Source: Kribbella capetownensis
GTDB lineage: Bacteria > Actinomycetota > Actinomycetes > Propionibacteriales > Kribbellaceae
DNA length: 64,000 nt
Direction: 5' to 3'
Assembly (NCBI RefSeq): GCF_004331485.1
Contig: NZ_SJKD01000010.1
Location: 62,001 to 126,000 of the forward strand
The notes under the pieces are model-generated. The model did no database searches, was not told where the DNA came from, and saw nothing but the letters and a program-made list of their open reading frames with translations. The translations under genes and the position numbers were made by a program. Positions 43,747 to 51,741 of this stretch are shown piece after piece (positions within the stretch are counted from its first letter, which is position 1; each line of letters opens with the position of its first letter).

Positions 43747-44420
43747 AGACGGAACAGCAGGTGTGGTCTGAGTACGCACGGTCGTTGCGGGCGGTCGCAG
43801 GGGCTCGTGCGGACGCGCAACAGGCGCAGGACCGATTGACGGCACACAAGACGAAGGCGGAAGCCGCTGCGATGGCCGAGGCCGAGGCCATGGCCGAGCG
43901 CGGACGACAGCTGGAGGCTCGGCTCAACGCACTGGCCGAGAAGGCCGCGGCCAGCTTGCAGCGCGCCGGTCTGCCCGCGGACGGGAAGCGGGCGAACGTC
44001 GCCCTGCCGGAGATCGGTGCGCTCAACGACATCGAGACCGTGGCCGCGCGTCTTACCAAGCAGCTGGGCGAGGCAGTCGACACGCTCGAGGAGCTCCGCG
44101 CTCAGGCCCGGGAACTGCAGGAGCGACGCAAGCGCCGTACCATCAGCGCGGCTCTGACACTGGTCGGGTTCCTGGTGGTGTGGGTGGTCACCGGATCGTT
44201 CCTGGCCGGGGTCGAAGCCGCGGGCATCGCCGCTGTCACGATGCTGGCCGCGTCCCGGGTGCTCGGGCTGCCGCGGCTGCCCGGTGCCCGGTGGTGGGGT
44301 TGGGGCGGTGCGGTGGCGGTCGTCGTACTGATGGCTGCCGGACTGCCCTGGTGGATCGCGATCCTGGTGCCGGTGGTGGTGTCCGGTACGGCGATCGTGC
44401 TGCCGAAGAAGCGCAACTAG
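43743..44420 (+). CDS. coiled-coil membrane protein, proposed anchor of the FtsK-like ATPase
   Basis: The protein has 225 residues and begins in an ATGA overlap with the ATPase gene. Residues 1-130 are Ala/Glu/Arg-rich with strong coiled-coil character. Residues about 135-220 hold three to four membrane helices (TISAALTLVGFLVVWVVTG, VEAAGIAAVTMLAA, AVAVVVLMAAGLPWW, IAILVPVVVSGTAIVL) and the tail is basic. No signal peptide is present, so the coiled coil faces the cytoplasm, where it could bind the anchorless ATPase. No named family was recognised. Confidence 0.72.
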   Translation: MKTEQQVWSEYARSLRAVAGARADAQQAQDRLTAHKTKAEAAAMAEAEAMAERGRQLEARLNALAEKAAASLQRAGLPADGKRANVALPEIGALNDIETVAARLTKQLGEAVDTLEELRAQARELQERRKRRTISAALTLVGFLVVWVVTGSFLAGVEAAGIAAVTMLAASRVLGLPRLPGARWWGWGGAVAVVVLMAAGLPWWIAILVPVVVSGTAIVLPKKRN

Positions 44421-44437
44421 TTCAGGAGTGGGTTCAG

Positions 44438-44698
44438 GTGTCCGATGTACAGCGGCTCAAGGAACAGCTGCACCAGGTCTCGATGGAGGCCAAGCAGGCG
44501 GCGGGCGGTCTGGCCGGGTTCAAGCTGCGCTTCACCCAGCACAGCCGGCAGGTCGAGAGCCTGATCGCCGGTACGGCGACCGGCGTCGACCGCGACATCA
44601 CCGAGATCCTGGAGGCGGCCGGCAAGGCCGTCGAGCAGGCCGCCGAGGCCCTGGAGATCGCCTCGGCCGGATGCAAGAGCTACGCCGACCAGATCTGA
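44438..44698 (+). CDS. 86-residue WXG100-sized helical protein
   Basis: The frame is taken from the GTG at 44438, 9 bp after CAGGAG; the upstream part of the open frame is a shadow. The product (start VSDVQRLKEQLHQVSMEAKQ, end CKSYADQI) is all-helical, without signal peptide or cysteine pair. Its helix-turn-helix length matches WXG100/ESAT-6 partners, but it lacks the W-x-G motif; LAGFKLRF stands at the turn. Its position between a membrane component and a toxin-like gene suits an ESX-type chaperone or co-secreted partner (inference). Confidence 0.6.
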   Translation: MSDVQRLKEQLHQVSMEAKQAAGGLAGFKLRFTQHSRQVESLIAGTATGVDRDITEILEAAGKAVEQAAEALEIASAGCKSYADQI

Positions 44699-44701
44699 CC
44701 C

Positions 44702-45946
44702 ATGGCGTCGGACCTGCAGCGGGTCGCGCGGGGCTTGGTCGAATGCCTCGATGAGGTGCCGCAGGTGGTCAGCCACCTGCAGCGCACCGCCGACCGCTGC
44801 CGCGAGAACGCCGCCCTGGCGATCGCGGCGTCCCAGGGTCGTGCGACGGTTGCCGCGCAGCAGTTGGACGCGGCCGCTCGGGCCTGCGAAGCCGCTGCGC
44901 ACTATCTGTCGATGGCGCCGCCCAAGGCCCGGGCCTGGGCCGACCGGCTCGTCGGTGGCGGTCGCGGAACCGATCGCCCGTCCCCGGACTCCGCCGACCG
45001 CAACAAGCTGACCGGCGGCACGGGCGACCTGGCTGAACGCGACTCGAAGGGCCGCACCAAGCGCCTGACTGCCACCTTCGACGACGTCGAAACGCCCGAG
45101 GACAATGAGCCACCGCTCATCACCGTCGCCCGCAAAGCCTTCGAGAAGTTCCGCAAGACCCACAAGGACGACGAAGACCCTCAATCCGATGAGCCTCTCG
45201 AGGTGGAGATCACTGTCGCCGAAACCGGCGACCTGGTCATCGAGGAACGCAACGAGGACGAGGACAAGAAACGCAACGACCAGCTCCTCCAGGACTTCGA
45301 GATCGCCGTAGACCTCACCAAGGCCGCCGAACAACTCCTGGCCGCCATGGCCGAGTCGGCCGACCAGAAATGGCAACAAGCCACCCTCACCATCGACCCC
45401 GACCGAGTAGAAGCCACCTTCGCCTACCCCGAAGAAGACCGTCCCCGACCCATCGTCGTAGACATCAACCTCCCCCCACTCACCGAACACCCTCCGGACT
45501 TCGACCCAGCGTTCGATCCCGAGCCCCTCGGCGTCGACTTCGCTCCAGGCGTGCACGATCCGCGCGGCACCTTCAAACCCAAGCAGGCACAAGTCGCGTC
45601 GAGACTGGCGGCGGAGGACTGGCGGATCGATGCCCGAGTTCCCGATCACGGCTCCGGACAGAAAAGCCCGGACGCGATGGTGCGAAAGAGCGCAGCGGAC
45701 CGCGGTGCGATCGTCGAGTTCAGAACACCGGAGTCGAGCAGCAACGACATGCTCGAGAGTCTGATCGGCGACGGAGGTGACCAGGCGACCGAGATCGTGA
45801 TCGATGGCCGGAACGTCGGGTTGACCGAGTCGGACGCATCGCGTGCCTATCGACGCGCGGTCCGGCAGCCCGGCCGGACCATCGCTGACGTCGTTCATCT
45901 CATCCTCGGTGACGGGCGGATGGTCACCTACCGCAGAGACCAGTGA
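44702..45946 (+). CDS. putative type VII-like effector: helical N-terminus, acidic middle, CdiA-type nuclease C-terminus
   Basis: The protein has 414 residues. Residues 1-95 form two long helices (LQRVARGLVECLDEVPQVVS, QQLDAAARACEAAAHYL) similar in style to the preceding small protein. Residues 100-290 are acidic and low-complexity. The final about 115 residues (LAAEDWRIDARVPDH, QKSPDAMVRKSA, GAIVEFRTPESSSNDMLESL, QATEIVIDGRN, VVHLILGDGRMVTY) follow the order of elements in the PD-(D/E)XK-like CdiA tRNase toxin domain. The match is by eye and the usual catalytic lysine position appears as arginine (EFR). Product export by the upstream ATPase is inferred. No immunity gene is obvious. Confidence 0.62.
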   Translation: MASDLQRVARGLVECLDEVPQVVSHLQRTADRCRENAALAIAASQGRATVAAQQLDAAARACEAAAHYLSMAPPKARAWADRLVGGGRGTDRPSPDSADRNKLTGGTGDLAERDSKGRTKRLTATFDDVETPEDNEPPLITVARKAFEKFRKTHKDDEDPQSDEPLEVEITVAETGDLVIEERNEDEDKKRNDQLLQDFEIAVDLTKAAEQLLAAMAESADQKWQQATLTIDPDRVEATFAYPEEDRPRPIVVDINLPPLTEHPPDFDPAFDPEPLGVDFAPGVHDPRGTFKPKQAQVASRLAAEDWRIDARVPDHGSGQKSPDAMVRKSAADRGAIVEFRTPESSSNDMLESLIGDGGDQATEIVIDGRNVGLTESDASRAYRRAVRQPGRTIADVVHLILGDGRMVTYRRDQ

Positions 45947-46093
45947 TGTCTGTCGTCGACGTGCTGTGGCGTGGGTGGGTCGGGGGCTGAGCGGGGCTCA
46001 GTTTTCGGGGCGGGGAAAGTTCTGGGAAGTTGCGTCATGAAGTGTTGTGGTGGTCGTCACTACCTGTGAAGGCATCCCCACAGGGAAGTGGAA

Positions 46094-46171
46094 GTGATCG
46101 ATGTGAACCGCAGATCGATGGCGCTGATGGGAAGCACCGCAGTGGTTCGTCCGACCCGCCGGGTGCGTTGA
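46094..46171 (+). CDS. possible 25-residue small ORF
   Basis: The frame starts at a GTG at 46094 behind GGGAAGTGGAA and ends 2 bp before the ATG at 46173. The peptide contains NRRSMALMGSTAVVRPTRRV and is basic. The spacing to the next gene supports translation, but nothing else does. The rest of 45947-46172 holds no gene. Confidence 0.25.
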   Translation: MIDVNRRSMALMGSTAVVRPTRRVR

Positions 46172-46172
46172 G

Positions 46173-46400
46173 ATGTCCGCCGGCGATCCAGTACCGCAAC
46201 GTCGCCGCGTACGAGTGTGGTTCGGGGACCACGTCGTCGCGGACTACCGGGCGGAGGCCGAACTGGCCGAACGCTACGCCGAAGCCATGTCGCGCCGGTT
46301 CGCCGGACTGCGCGTGACCAGCGAACCGATCCCCGACACCGATCCAGGCCCGGGCCGCGTGCTGCCGGGTGAACGGCTCTGGGAGGTAGCCCCGAAATGA
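46173..46400 (+). CDS. small basic/acidic protein, unknown
   Basis: The protein has 75 residues, soluble, with a predicted betaalphabeta arrangement (RVRVWFGDHVVADYRAEAEL, AERYAEAMSRRFAGLRVTSE). It overlaps the next gene by 4 bp (ATGA). It could be a small partner of that protein. Location soon after a toxin-like gene makes an immunity role conceivable but unsupported. Confidence 0.6.
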   Translation: MSAGDPVPQRRRVRVWFGDHVVADYRAEAELAERYAEAMSRRFAGLRVTSEPIPDTDPGPGRVLPGERLWEVAPK

Positions 46401-46792
46401 CGTCCCGTCGCTTCCGGCTGATCCGCCATCACGACGTCTCCGGTGTCAGCGGCACCGGCCCGGTCGCCGAAGGTGTCCAGTTCACCGACGGCGCCGTGGC
46501 GCTGCGCTGGTACGGCGACTATCCGACCACGACCGTGTGGGACGGCATCGAGTCCGTCGTCGCCATCCACGGTCACGGCGGGGCCACCGTGGTCGAGTGG
46601 ATCGACCCCGAGCAAGGCCCCGATCCAGACCTGCAGTTGCCACCCCGTGAGACTCTCCCGCCCCGACCGTGGCCGGATCTGCACTCCGCCCCCGAGCCAC
46701 AGGACCCCGACCCGCTGCACAGCGACCGCGACCTCGGTGCGCACGGCGGTGCCCCGCCGGCCGGCGGATCGTCGTACCGGGTGTTCCGATGA
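46397..46792 (+). CDS. small conserved actinobacterial protein, unknown
   Basis: The protein has 131 residues and is translationally coupled to the previous gene. The N-terminal 75 residues are beta-rich and look conserved (RHHDVSGVSGTGPVAEGVQF, TDGAVALRWYGD, TTVWDGIESVVAIHGHGGAT, VVEWID). The C-terminus is Pro/Asp-rich and disordered. I recall similar short proteins in many actinomycetes without an assigned role. A strong terminator follows. Confidence 0.65.
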   Translation: MTSRRFRLIRHHDVSGVSGTGPVAEGVQFTDGAVALRWYGDYPTTTVWDGIESVVAIHGHGGATVVEWIDPEQGPDPDLQLPPRETLPPRPWPDLHSAPEPQDPDPLHSDRDLGAHGGAPPAGGSSYRVFR

Positions 46793-46830
46793 GCCGGACC
46801 GGGTCCGGCGCCGCGGACCTGGTCTGAAAC

Positions 46831-46872
46831 GGGCGGGCCGGTGCCGAACCTCCCTTGCGGCACCGGCCGCCC
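46831..46872. terminator. strong hairpin between convergent genes
   Basis: GGGCGGGCCGGTGCCG (46831-46846) pairs with CGGCACCGGCCGCCC (46858-46872) with one bulged base and an 11-base loop. A second, shorter stem (CCCAGCCG/CGGCTGGG) follows at about 46885-46915. Confidence 0.75.
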
Positions 46873-46929
46873 ATTCCCTGGGACCCAGCCGGACTCGCGA
46901 TACGGCTGGGCCCGAGTTCCCCCCGGCGG

Positions 46930-47241
46930 TCAGCTCATCTCGAAGGACTGCGCCACGTCGAGGTTGTAGAACGTGGCCGGCCCGTCGCACAGCTCCATCA
47001 TCTTGGCCGCGTAGTCGCCGGTGTCGGCGCGGCCGGAGTTCTCCATCGCCTCCTCGTACGAGGCGAACTCGACGATCGCGAAGTAGCGCCCGGGGTCGTC
47101 CCGGTCGGCGCAGGTGATGCCACGCGTGGGGGCGGGGCCGTCACCCTGTGCTTCGCGTTCCTTGCGGTACTGCTCGTTGAGCGCCGCGACCTCGTCCGGT
47201 TTCGACGTCCGGTACTCGATGATCTGTACGAACCCTGCCAT
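46930..47241 (-). CDS. dimeric alpha-beta barrel protein (ABM-like)
   Basis: The protein has 103 residues from the ATG at 47241, preceded by GGGGGAG. The ferredoxin-like pattern is FVQIIEYRTSKPDEVAAL, then YFAIVEFASYEEAMENS and the C-terminal TFYNLDVAQSF. It resembles antibiotic-biosynthesis-monooxygenase-like or stress-responsive A/B barrel proteins. No catalytic residues can be identified. Confidence 0.7.
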   Translation of the reverse strand: MAGFVQIIEYRTSKPDEVAALNEQYRKEREAQGDGPAPTRGITCADRDDPGRYFAIVEFASYEEAMENSGRADTGDYAAKMMELCDGPATFYNLDVAQSFEMS

Positions 47242-47427
47242 TTCTCCCCCTTGCCCTGGGCACCCACCCCAGGTGCCTCTCAAGGCCGAGACTGCGCCTG
47301 GATCGCCTGCTCCGCAAGTGTTCGGGGCTTACGGTGACCTGACGCCCGCGACGGATCACGAAGGGTTCGCTTCTGCCCTCGGCAGAGGACGTGGGATTTG
47401 TCGGCAGGGCCTGATTGGCTTGTCCGC

Positions 47428-48417
47428 ATGGAGATTCTGATTCTCGGTGGGACTGCCTGGCTGGGTCGTGAGATCGCGACGCAGGCGGTGGCGCGCGGGC
47501 ACGCGGTCACCTGTCTGGCGCGCGGTGAGAGTGGTGGCGTCGCCGAGAGCGCGACGCTGATCGCCGCCGACCGCAGCAGCCCGGATGCGTACGACGCCGT
47601 GCCCGATCAGGAGTGGGACGCGGTGTTCGAGGTGTCCTGGCAGCCCAGGTTCGTCCGTGGTGCGCTGGCGGCGTTCGGAGCGCGGGCGAAGCATTGGACG
47701 TACGTCTCGTCGGTCAACGCGTACGAGAAGTACGACACGCCAGGCGCCGATGAGTCCGCCGTACTGCGGCAGCCGACGGACGAGGACACGCCAGGCCAGG
47801 AGCTGTACGGCGAAGCGAAGGTCGCCTGCGAGCTGGCGTCGGTCGAGACGGTGGGGGACCGGTTGGTGATCGCCCGGGCTGGACTCATCGGCGGACCGGG
47901 GGACAAGAGCGACCGGGCCGGTGCCTGGCCGGCGCGGGCGGCTCGTGCGCCGGAGGAGCCGATGCTGGTGCCGGACACGCCTGACCTCGCGACCTCAGTG
48001 ATCGACGTACGGGACCTGGCGTCGTGGCTGCTGGACTGCGCGACGGAGGGCCGGACGGGGACGTTCGATGTGCGCGGCCCGATCGTGTCGTTCGGGGAGT
48101 GGATCGAGTTGGTGCGCGAGGTCGGCGGTCATACCGGACCGGTGGTGCTCGCGCCGCGGGACTGGCTGGTGGAGCAGAAGGTCGAGCAGTACATGGGGCC
48201 GGACTCGCTCGCGATGTGGGTGGTCGAGCCCGGGTTCGAGGGGTGGTCGAGCCGGAGTGGGGAAGCGGCGCTCAAGGCCGGGCTGACGCATCGGTCGCGA
48301 CGCGAGTTCGTGACCGACGTGCTGGCGTACGAGCGTGAGCTGGGGCTGGACCGCGAGCGTCGTGCTGGGCTCAGTCCGGCGAAGGAGCAGGAGTTGATCG
48401 AGTCGCTGCCGCAGTAG
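47428..48417 (+). CDS. NAD-dependent epimerase/dehydratase family protein (extended SDR)
   Basis: The protein has 329 residues from the ATG at 47428. The nucleotide motif is MEILILGGTAWLGREIATQA. The SDR active site region shows YVSSVNAYEKYDT and LYGEAKVACELA (Y-x-x-x-K type). C-terminal motifs are VIDVRDLASWLLDCA and GTFDVRGP. It is an isoflavone-reductase/epimerase-like redox enzyme with unknown substrate. No Shine-Dalgarno sequence is visible, so the message may be leaderless. The phosphoesterase gene follows after 11 bp. Confidence 0.83.
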   Translation: MEILILGGTAWLGREIATQAVARGHAVTCLARGESGGVAESATLIAADRSSPDAYDAVPDQEWDAVFEVSWQPRFVRGALAAFGARAKHWTYVSSVNAYEKYDTPGADESAVLRQPTDEDTPGQELYGEAKVACELASVETVGDRLVIARAGLIGGPGDKSDRAGAWPARAARAPEEPMLVPDTPDLATSVIDVRDLASWLLDCATEGRTGTFDVRGPIVSFGEWIELVREVGGHTGPVVLAPRDWLVEQKVEQYMGPDSLAMWVVEPGFEGWSSRSGEAALKAGLTHRSRREFVTDVLAYERELGLDRERRAGLSPAKEQELIESLPQ

Positions 48418-48428
48418 AGAGTGGGCGC

Positions 48429-48920
48429 ATGCGCTTGGTGCTGATCTCGGACACTCATCTACCGATGCGGGCCAAGAAGCTGCCCGTGCCGGTCTGGGAC
48501 GCGGTCGAGAGTGCCGACGTCGTCATCCACGCGGGCGATTGGGTGAGCGTCGCGCTGCTCGACGAGTTGGAGAGTCGTGCGGCGCGACTGATCGGGTGCT
48601 GGGGCAACAACGACGGGCCGGAGCTGCGAGCGCGGCTGCCGGAGGTCGCGCGGGTGACGCTCGACGGGCTGTCGGTTGCGGTCGTGCACGAGACCGGATC
48701 GGCCAAGGGTCGCGAGGAGCGCTGCGAGAAGGCGTACCCGGGCGTGGACCTGCTGGTGTTCGGACACAGCCACATCCCGTGGGACACCACCAGCCCGGGC
48801 GGTCTGCGCTTGCTCAACCCCGGATCGCCGACGGATCGGCGCTCGCAGCCGTACTGCACCTATCAGACCGCGACGATCAGCGCGGGCCGGCTGGAAAAAG
48901 TTGCCCTACACAACCTTTAA
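48429..48920 (+). CDS. YfcE/MJ0936-family metallophosphoesterase
   Basis: The protein has 163 residues with the full di-metal signature: ISDTHLP (D, H), VIHAGDW, CWGNNDGPE (GNND for GNHD), VVHE and FGHSHIPW, and the terminal NPGSPTDRR. The cytoplasmic enzyme hydrolyses phosphodiesters or phosphomonoesters; the physiological substrate is unknown. It probably shares a transcript with the epimerase gene upstream and is followed by a terminator. Confidence 0.9.
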   Translation: MRLVLISDTHLPMRAKKLPVPVWDAVESADVVIHAGDWVSVALLDELESRAARLIGCWGNNDGPELRARLPEVARVTLDGLSVAVVHETGSAKGREERCEKAYPGVDLLVFGHSHIPWDTTSPGGLRLLNPGSPTDRRSQPYCTYQTATISAGRLEKVALHNL

Positions 48921-48944
48921 CGGTTGTTGCGGTGAACAACGACT

Positions 48945-49010
48945 TCGGCCGGGCGTGAGAAAGTTTCCGCCGTACCGCCGAGTTACGGCGAACTTCTCAC
49001 GCCCGGCCGA
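48945..49010. terminator. long branched hairpin between convergent genes
   Basis: TCGGCCGGGCGTGAGAAAGTT (48945-48965) pairs with AACTTCTCACGCCCGGCCGA (48991-49010) over about 20 bp with one bulge. The loop carries its own small stem (CGCCGTA/TTACGGCG). It lies between the phosphoesterase gene and the small minus-strand gene and should stop transcription from both sides. Confidence 0.8.
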
Positions 49011-49025
49011 GCGTCGTACCGGGAC

Positions 49026-49181
49026 TCAGGCGTTGGCTGCTTCCTTGACCCGGGTCTTGAGGCGGTCACGCACCTCTTCCGGCGTGTAGGCGCGGCGCTT
49101 CCGCTCGCCCCGCGCGATCACCACGCCCGTCGCGGCCACGCCGACGAGCCCGGCAAGTCCTACCACCTTCCATACCTTCAT
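49026..49181 (-). CDS. 51-residue single-pass membrane protein
   Basis: An ATG at 49181 opens a frame that starts MKVWKVVGLAGLVGVAATGV, with one membrane helix at residues 5-23. A basic stretch (RGERKRRAYT) and an amphipathic helix (PEEVRDRLKTRVKEAANA) follow. The sense of the charges puts the C-terminus inside. Such short proteins are common in actinomycetes; the function is unknown. Its start faces the interrupted NlpC/P60-like gene, 18 bp apart. Confidence 0.7.
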   Translation of the reverse strand: MKVWKVVGLAGLVGVAATGVVIARGERKRRAYTPEEVRDRLKTRVKEAANA

Positions 49182-49199
49182 GCGGACTAACCTAGCTTC

Positions 49200-49832
49200 G
49201 TGGAGAGCCGGATTTCACTGGATGACGCTACGGAACTGACACGAACAGGTGACATTTGACTGTTCCGCGGTGGCAGCACGGCCGATCGCGCCATCCAGCT
49301 GACCACGAACAGCCCGGTGAACCATGTCGGCATGGCGATCGTGATCGAGGACCTGCCGCCGCTGATGTGGCACGCCGAACTGGGCCGTTCGCTGCCGGAC
49401 GTGTGGAGCGGGACCCACCATCGCGGAGTGCAGTTGCACGACCTGCGGGACGCCGTGCTCGTGTGGACGCGCAAGTACGGTCAGCAGGCCTGGATGCGGC
49501 AGCTCGATCATCCCGTCACGCGGTCGATGGAGGACGCCGTACTGCGGACTGTTGCGCGATTGGATGGTACGCCGTTCCCGTCGACGGCACGGCTGGCGTC
49601 GCGGTGGGTGCGTGGGCGAGTGCCTGCATTCCGGCGTGGATCGCGGGAGCTGGAGCTCGAGTCGGCGTACTGCGCGGAGGTGGTCGCGGTGACGTACGAG
49701 GAGATGGGGTTGCTGCGTGGGCGGCCGGCGAACTGGTACGACCCCGGGCGGTTCTGGAGTGGCGACGAGCTCGAGCTGGCGAACGGGGCCCGGCTGGGGG
49801 ACGAGATCGCGGTCGACATCCCGGCGGAGTGA
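49200..49832 (+). pseudogene. NlpC/P60-like (YiiX-type) cysteine peptidase gene interrupted by an in-frame TGA
   Basis: A GTG at 49200 opens a frame that reads VESRISLDDATELTRTGDI, then TGA at 49257-49259, then continues in the same frame LFRGGSTADRAIQLTTNSPV, NHVGMAIVIEDLPPLMWHAE to the stop at 49832. The family normally reads GDI-W-LFRGG here, so one TGG-to-TGA change explains the break. The rest keeps the catalytic-type histidine (NHVGM) and cysteine (SAYCAEVVA). TAACCT 7 bp before the GTG fits a leaderless promoter. Restart at GTG 49317 would give 171 residues lacking the first helix. Pseudogene, readthrough or sequencing error cannot be separated here. Confidence 0.7.
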
Positions 49833-49906
49833 TGCGGCCGAAACTGTCCGTGGCGTGTGATTGGCTTGTTCTGGGTCGGTAACCGAGCCGGAGGAGGGCC
49901 CCACGG

Positions 49907-51139
49907 ATGTACGCCGTCATCGACACCGAGACGACCGGCTTGCTGCCGAGTCATCGGCATCGGGTGATCGAGATCGCCGTGGTGCTGCTGGGTGCGCGCG
50001 GCCGGGTCGAGCACGAGTGGGTGACGTTGCTGAATCCGCAGCGCGATCTGGGACCCCAACACATCCACGGGATCCTGACCGCCGACGTGCTGGCCGCGCC
50101 CGAGTTCGGGGACATCGCGCGGCAGCTCGGTCAGTTGCTCGCGGGACGGATGGTTGTCGGGCACAACGTTGAGTTCGATCTGGGCTTCCTGCGGGCGGAG
50201 TTCGCGCGGCTCGGGTTCGCCGTGCCGCTGATCACCGAGCGGTCGATGTGCACGATGGCGCTGGCCGGGTATCTGTATCCGGGCGCGAAGCGGACACTCG
50301 GCGCGTGTTGTGCGGCGGCCGGGATCTCGATCGAGGGCTGGCACTCGGCGCTGGCTGACACGCGGGCGACGGCTGAGCTGTTCGGTCAATACCTGCAGGC
50401 GTTTCCGGCGCCGCCGCCGTGGCAGTGGGCGTACGAGGAGATCCGCGGACTGCGATGGCCGGTGTTGCCTGGCTCCGACGTCCCGCCGACCGTGCGGCCG
50501 GTGCATGCCGGTGGGCGGCACGGATGGATGAGTCGACTCGTCGATCAGTTGCCCCGCGTCCCGGAGCCGCCGCAGGCCGACTCGTATCTGGCGCTGCTCG
50601 ACATGATTCTCGCCAACCGCGAGATCACCGCGGCCGACGCCGACCAACTCGTCCAGGCCGCGACGGACCTCGGTCTGACCCGATCCCAGGTCGACGAACT
50701 CCATCGGTACTACGTCTCCGCGTTGGCCGGAGCGTCGTGGGACGGTGGTCAGATCACGCCGGAGCAACGCAGCGATCTGGACCAGGTGGCGGTGATGCTC
50801 GGGCATCGGGCATCCGACGTGGACGACGCGCTGCTACGAGCCAGCGCCGGGCGGTACGTCGTACCTCCCCGACCCGGGGCAAACGGGTTCCCGCTCGGGA
50901 GCACGCTGGTGTTCACCGGCGACATGGTCGAGCCGCGGGAGGTCTGGTGGGACCGCGCGGTCACGGCCGGCTTCGTGCCGCAGGAGTTCGTCCGGCCCGA
51001 TACGACGTTCGTGGTGGCCGCCGATGTCGACAGCCTGTCGGTCAAGGCCCGGGCCGCGCGTGATCTCAACATCCCGATCATCTCCACCGAAGACTTCCGC
51101 CGGCTCATCCCGCCCGAGCCCCAGCGGCGGGCAGGCTGA
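49907..51139 (+). CDS. DEDDh 3'-5' exonuclease with C-terminal BRCT domain
   Basis: The protein has 410 residues. The N-terminal DnaQ-type exonuclease has AVIDTETTG (D6, E8), VVGHNVEFDLGFLRAEF and HSALADTRATAEL, giving D-E-D-H-D. Residues about 190-320 are a helical middle region with a possible TerB-like character (ADSYLALLDMILANREITAA). The last about 80 residues form a BRCT-like domain (GSTLVFTGDMVEPREVWWDR, TTFVVAADVDSLSVKARAA, IISTEDF). It probably trims DNA ends in replication or repair. Confidence 0.87.
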   Translation: MYAVIDTETTGLLPSHRHRVIEIAVVLLGARGRVEHEWVTLLNPQRDLGPQHIHGILTADVLAAPEFGDIARQLGQLLAGRMVVGHNVEFDLGFLRAEFARLGFAVPLITERSMCTMALAGYLYPGAKRTLGACCAAAGISIEGWHSALADTRATAELFGQYLQAFPAPPPWQWAYEEIRGLRWPVLPGSDVPPTVRPVHAGGRHGWMSRLVDQLPRVPEPPQADSYLALLDMILANREITAADADQLVQAATDLGLTRSQVDELHRYYVSALAGASWDGGQITPEQRSDLDQVAVMLGHRASDVDDALLRASAGRYVVPPRPGANGFPLGSTLVFTGDMVEPREVWWDRAVTAGFVPQEFVRPDTTFVVAADVDSLSVKARAARDLNIPIISTEDFRRLIPPEPQRRAG

Positions 51140-51176
51140 TCGGCAGCGCCCGGCCGGTGGGGGTTAGGGTTCCGGC

Positions 51177-51704
51177 GTGGAGTTGAACGAGCTGGGGCGG
51201 CGGATCTACGCGAGTGCTCATCTGACCGGGGAGTTCCTGCTGCGGTCGGGGCAGGTGACGGGGGAGTACTTCGACAAGTACAGGTTCGAGGCCGACCCCG
51301 TGCTGCTGGATGCGGTCGCCGAGGCGATGGTCCCGCTCGTGCCGGAGGGGACTGAGGTGCTGGCCGGACTGGAGATGGGTGGCATTCCGGTGGTGACGGC
51401 GCTGGGGCGGCAGACCGGACTGCCGTGTGCGTTCGTGCGGAAGGAAGCCAAGGCGTACGGGACCCGACGGCTGGCCGAGGGCGCCGAGACCGCCGGCAAG
51501 CGGGTGACGATCGTCGAGGACGTCGTCACGACCGGTGGTCAGATCGTGCTGTCCACCCATGACCTCCGCGCGCTGGGGGCCGAGATCACCGATGCCCTCT
51601 GCGTCATCAACCGCAACCCCACGACACCGGCCCCGCTCACCGAGGCCGGCCTGACGCTGCACGCTCTGCTGACCTCGGACGACCTGGCTCCAGGCACCAG
51701 CTGA
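51177..51704 (+). CDS. pyrE: orotate phosphoribosyltransferase
   Basis: The protein has 175 residues from the GTG at 51177, with TAGGGT about 7 bp upstream, as in leaderless actinobacterial genes. Signatures are GLEMGGIPVVTAL, FVRKEAKAYGTRRLAEG and the PRPP loop VTIVEDVVTTGGQIV near residues 110-124. It converts orotate and PRPP to OMP in pyrimidine synthesis. It is isolated from other pyr genes here, as is common in actinomycetes. Confidence 0.92.
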   Translation: MELNELGRRIYASAHLTGEFLLRSGQVTGEYFDKYRFEADPVLLDAVAEAMVPLVPEGTEVLAGLEMGGIPVVTALGRQTGLPCAFVRKEAKAYGTRRLAEGAETAGKRVTIVEDVVTTGGQIVLSTHDLRALGAEITDALCVINRNPTTPAPLTEAGLTLHALLTSDDLAPGTS

Positions 51705-51741
51705 TTCGAGCTGCTGCCTTCGGCCAGGATCGGCCGCGAGG

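Noticed and set aside
41158-43845. 895-codon open frame antisense to the FtsK-like ATPase gene
   Set aside because: The plus strand carries clear ATPase motifs; the antisense product is Arg/Gln/His-rich with no recognisable domain.
44417-45898. 493-codon antisense frame over the toxin-like gene
   Set aside because: The Gly/Val/Arg-rich composition is typical of the complement of acidic, alanine-rich coding sequence; the start and stop do not fit any operon spacing.
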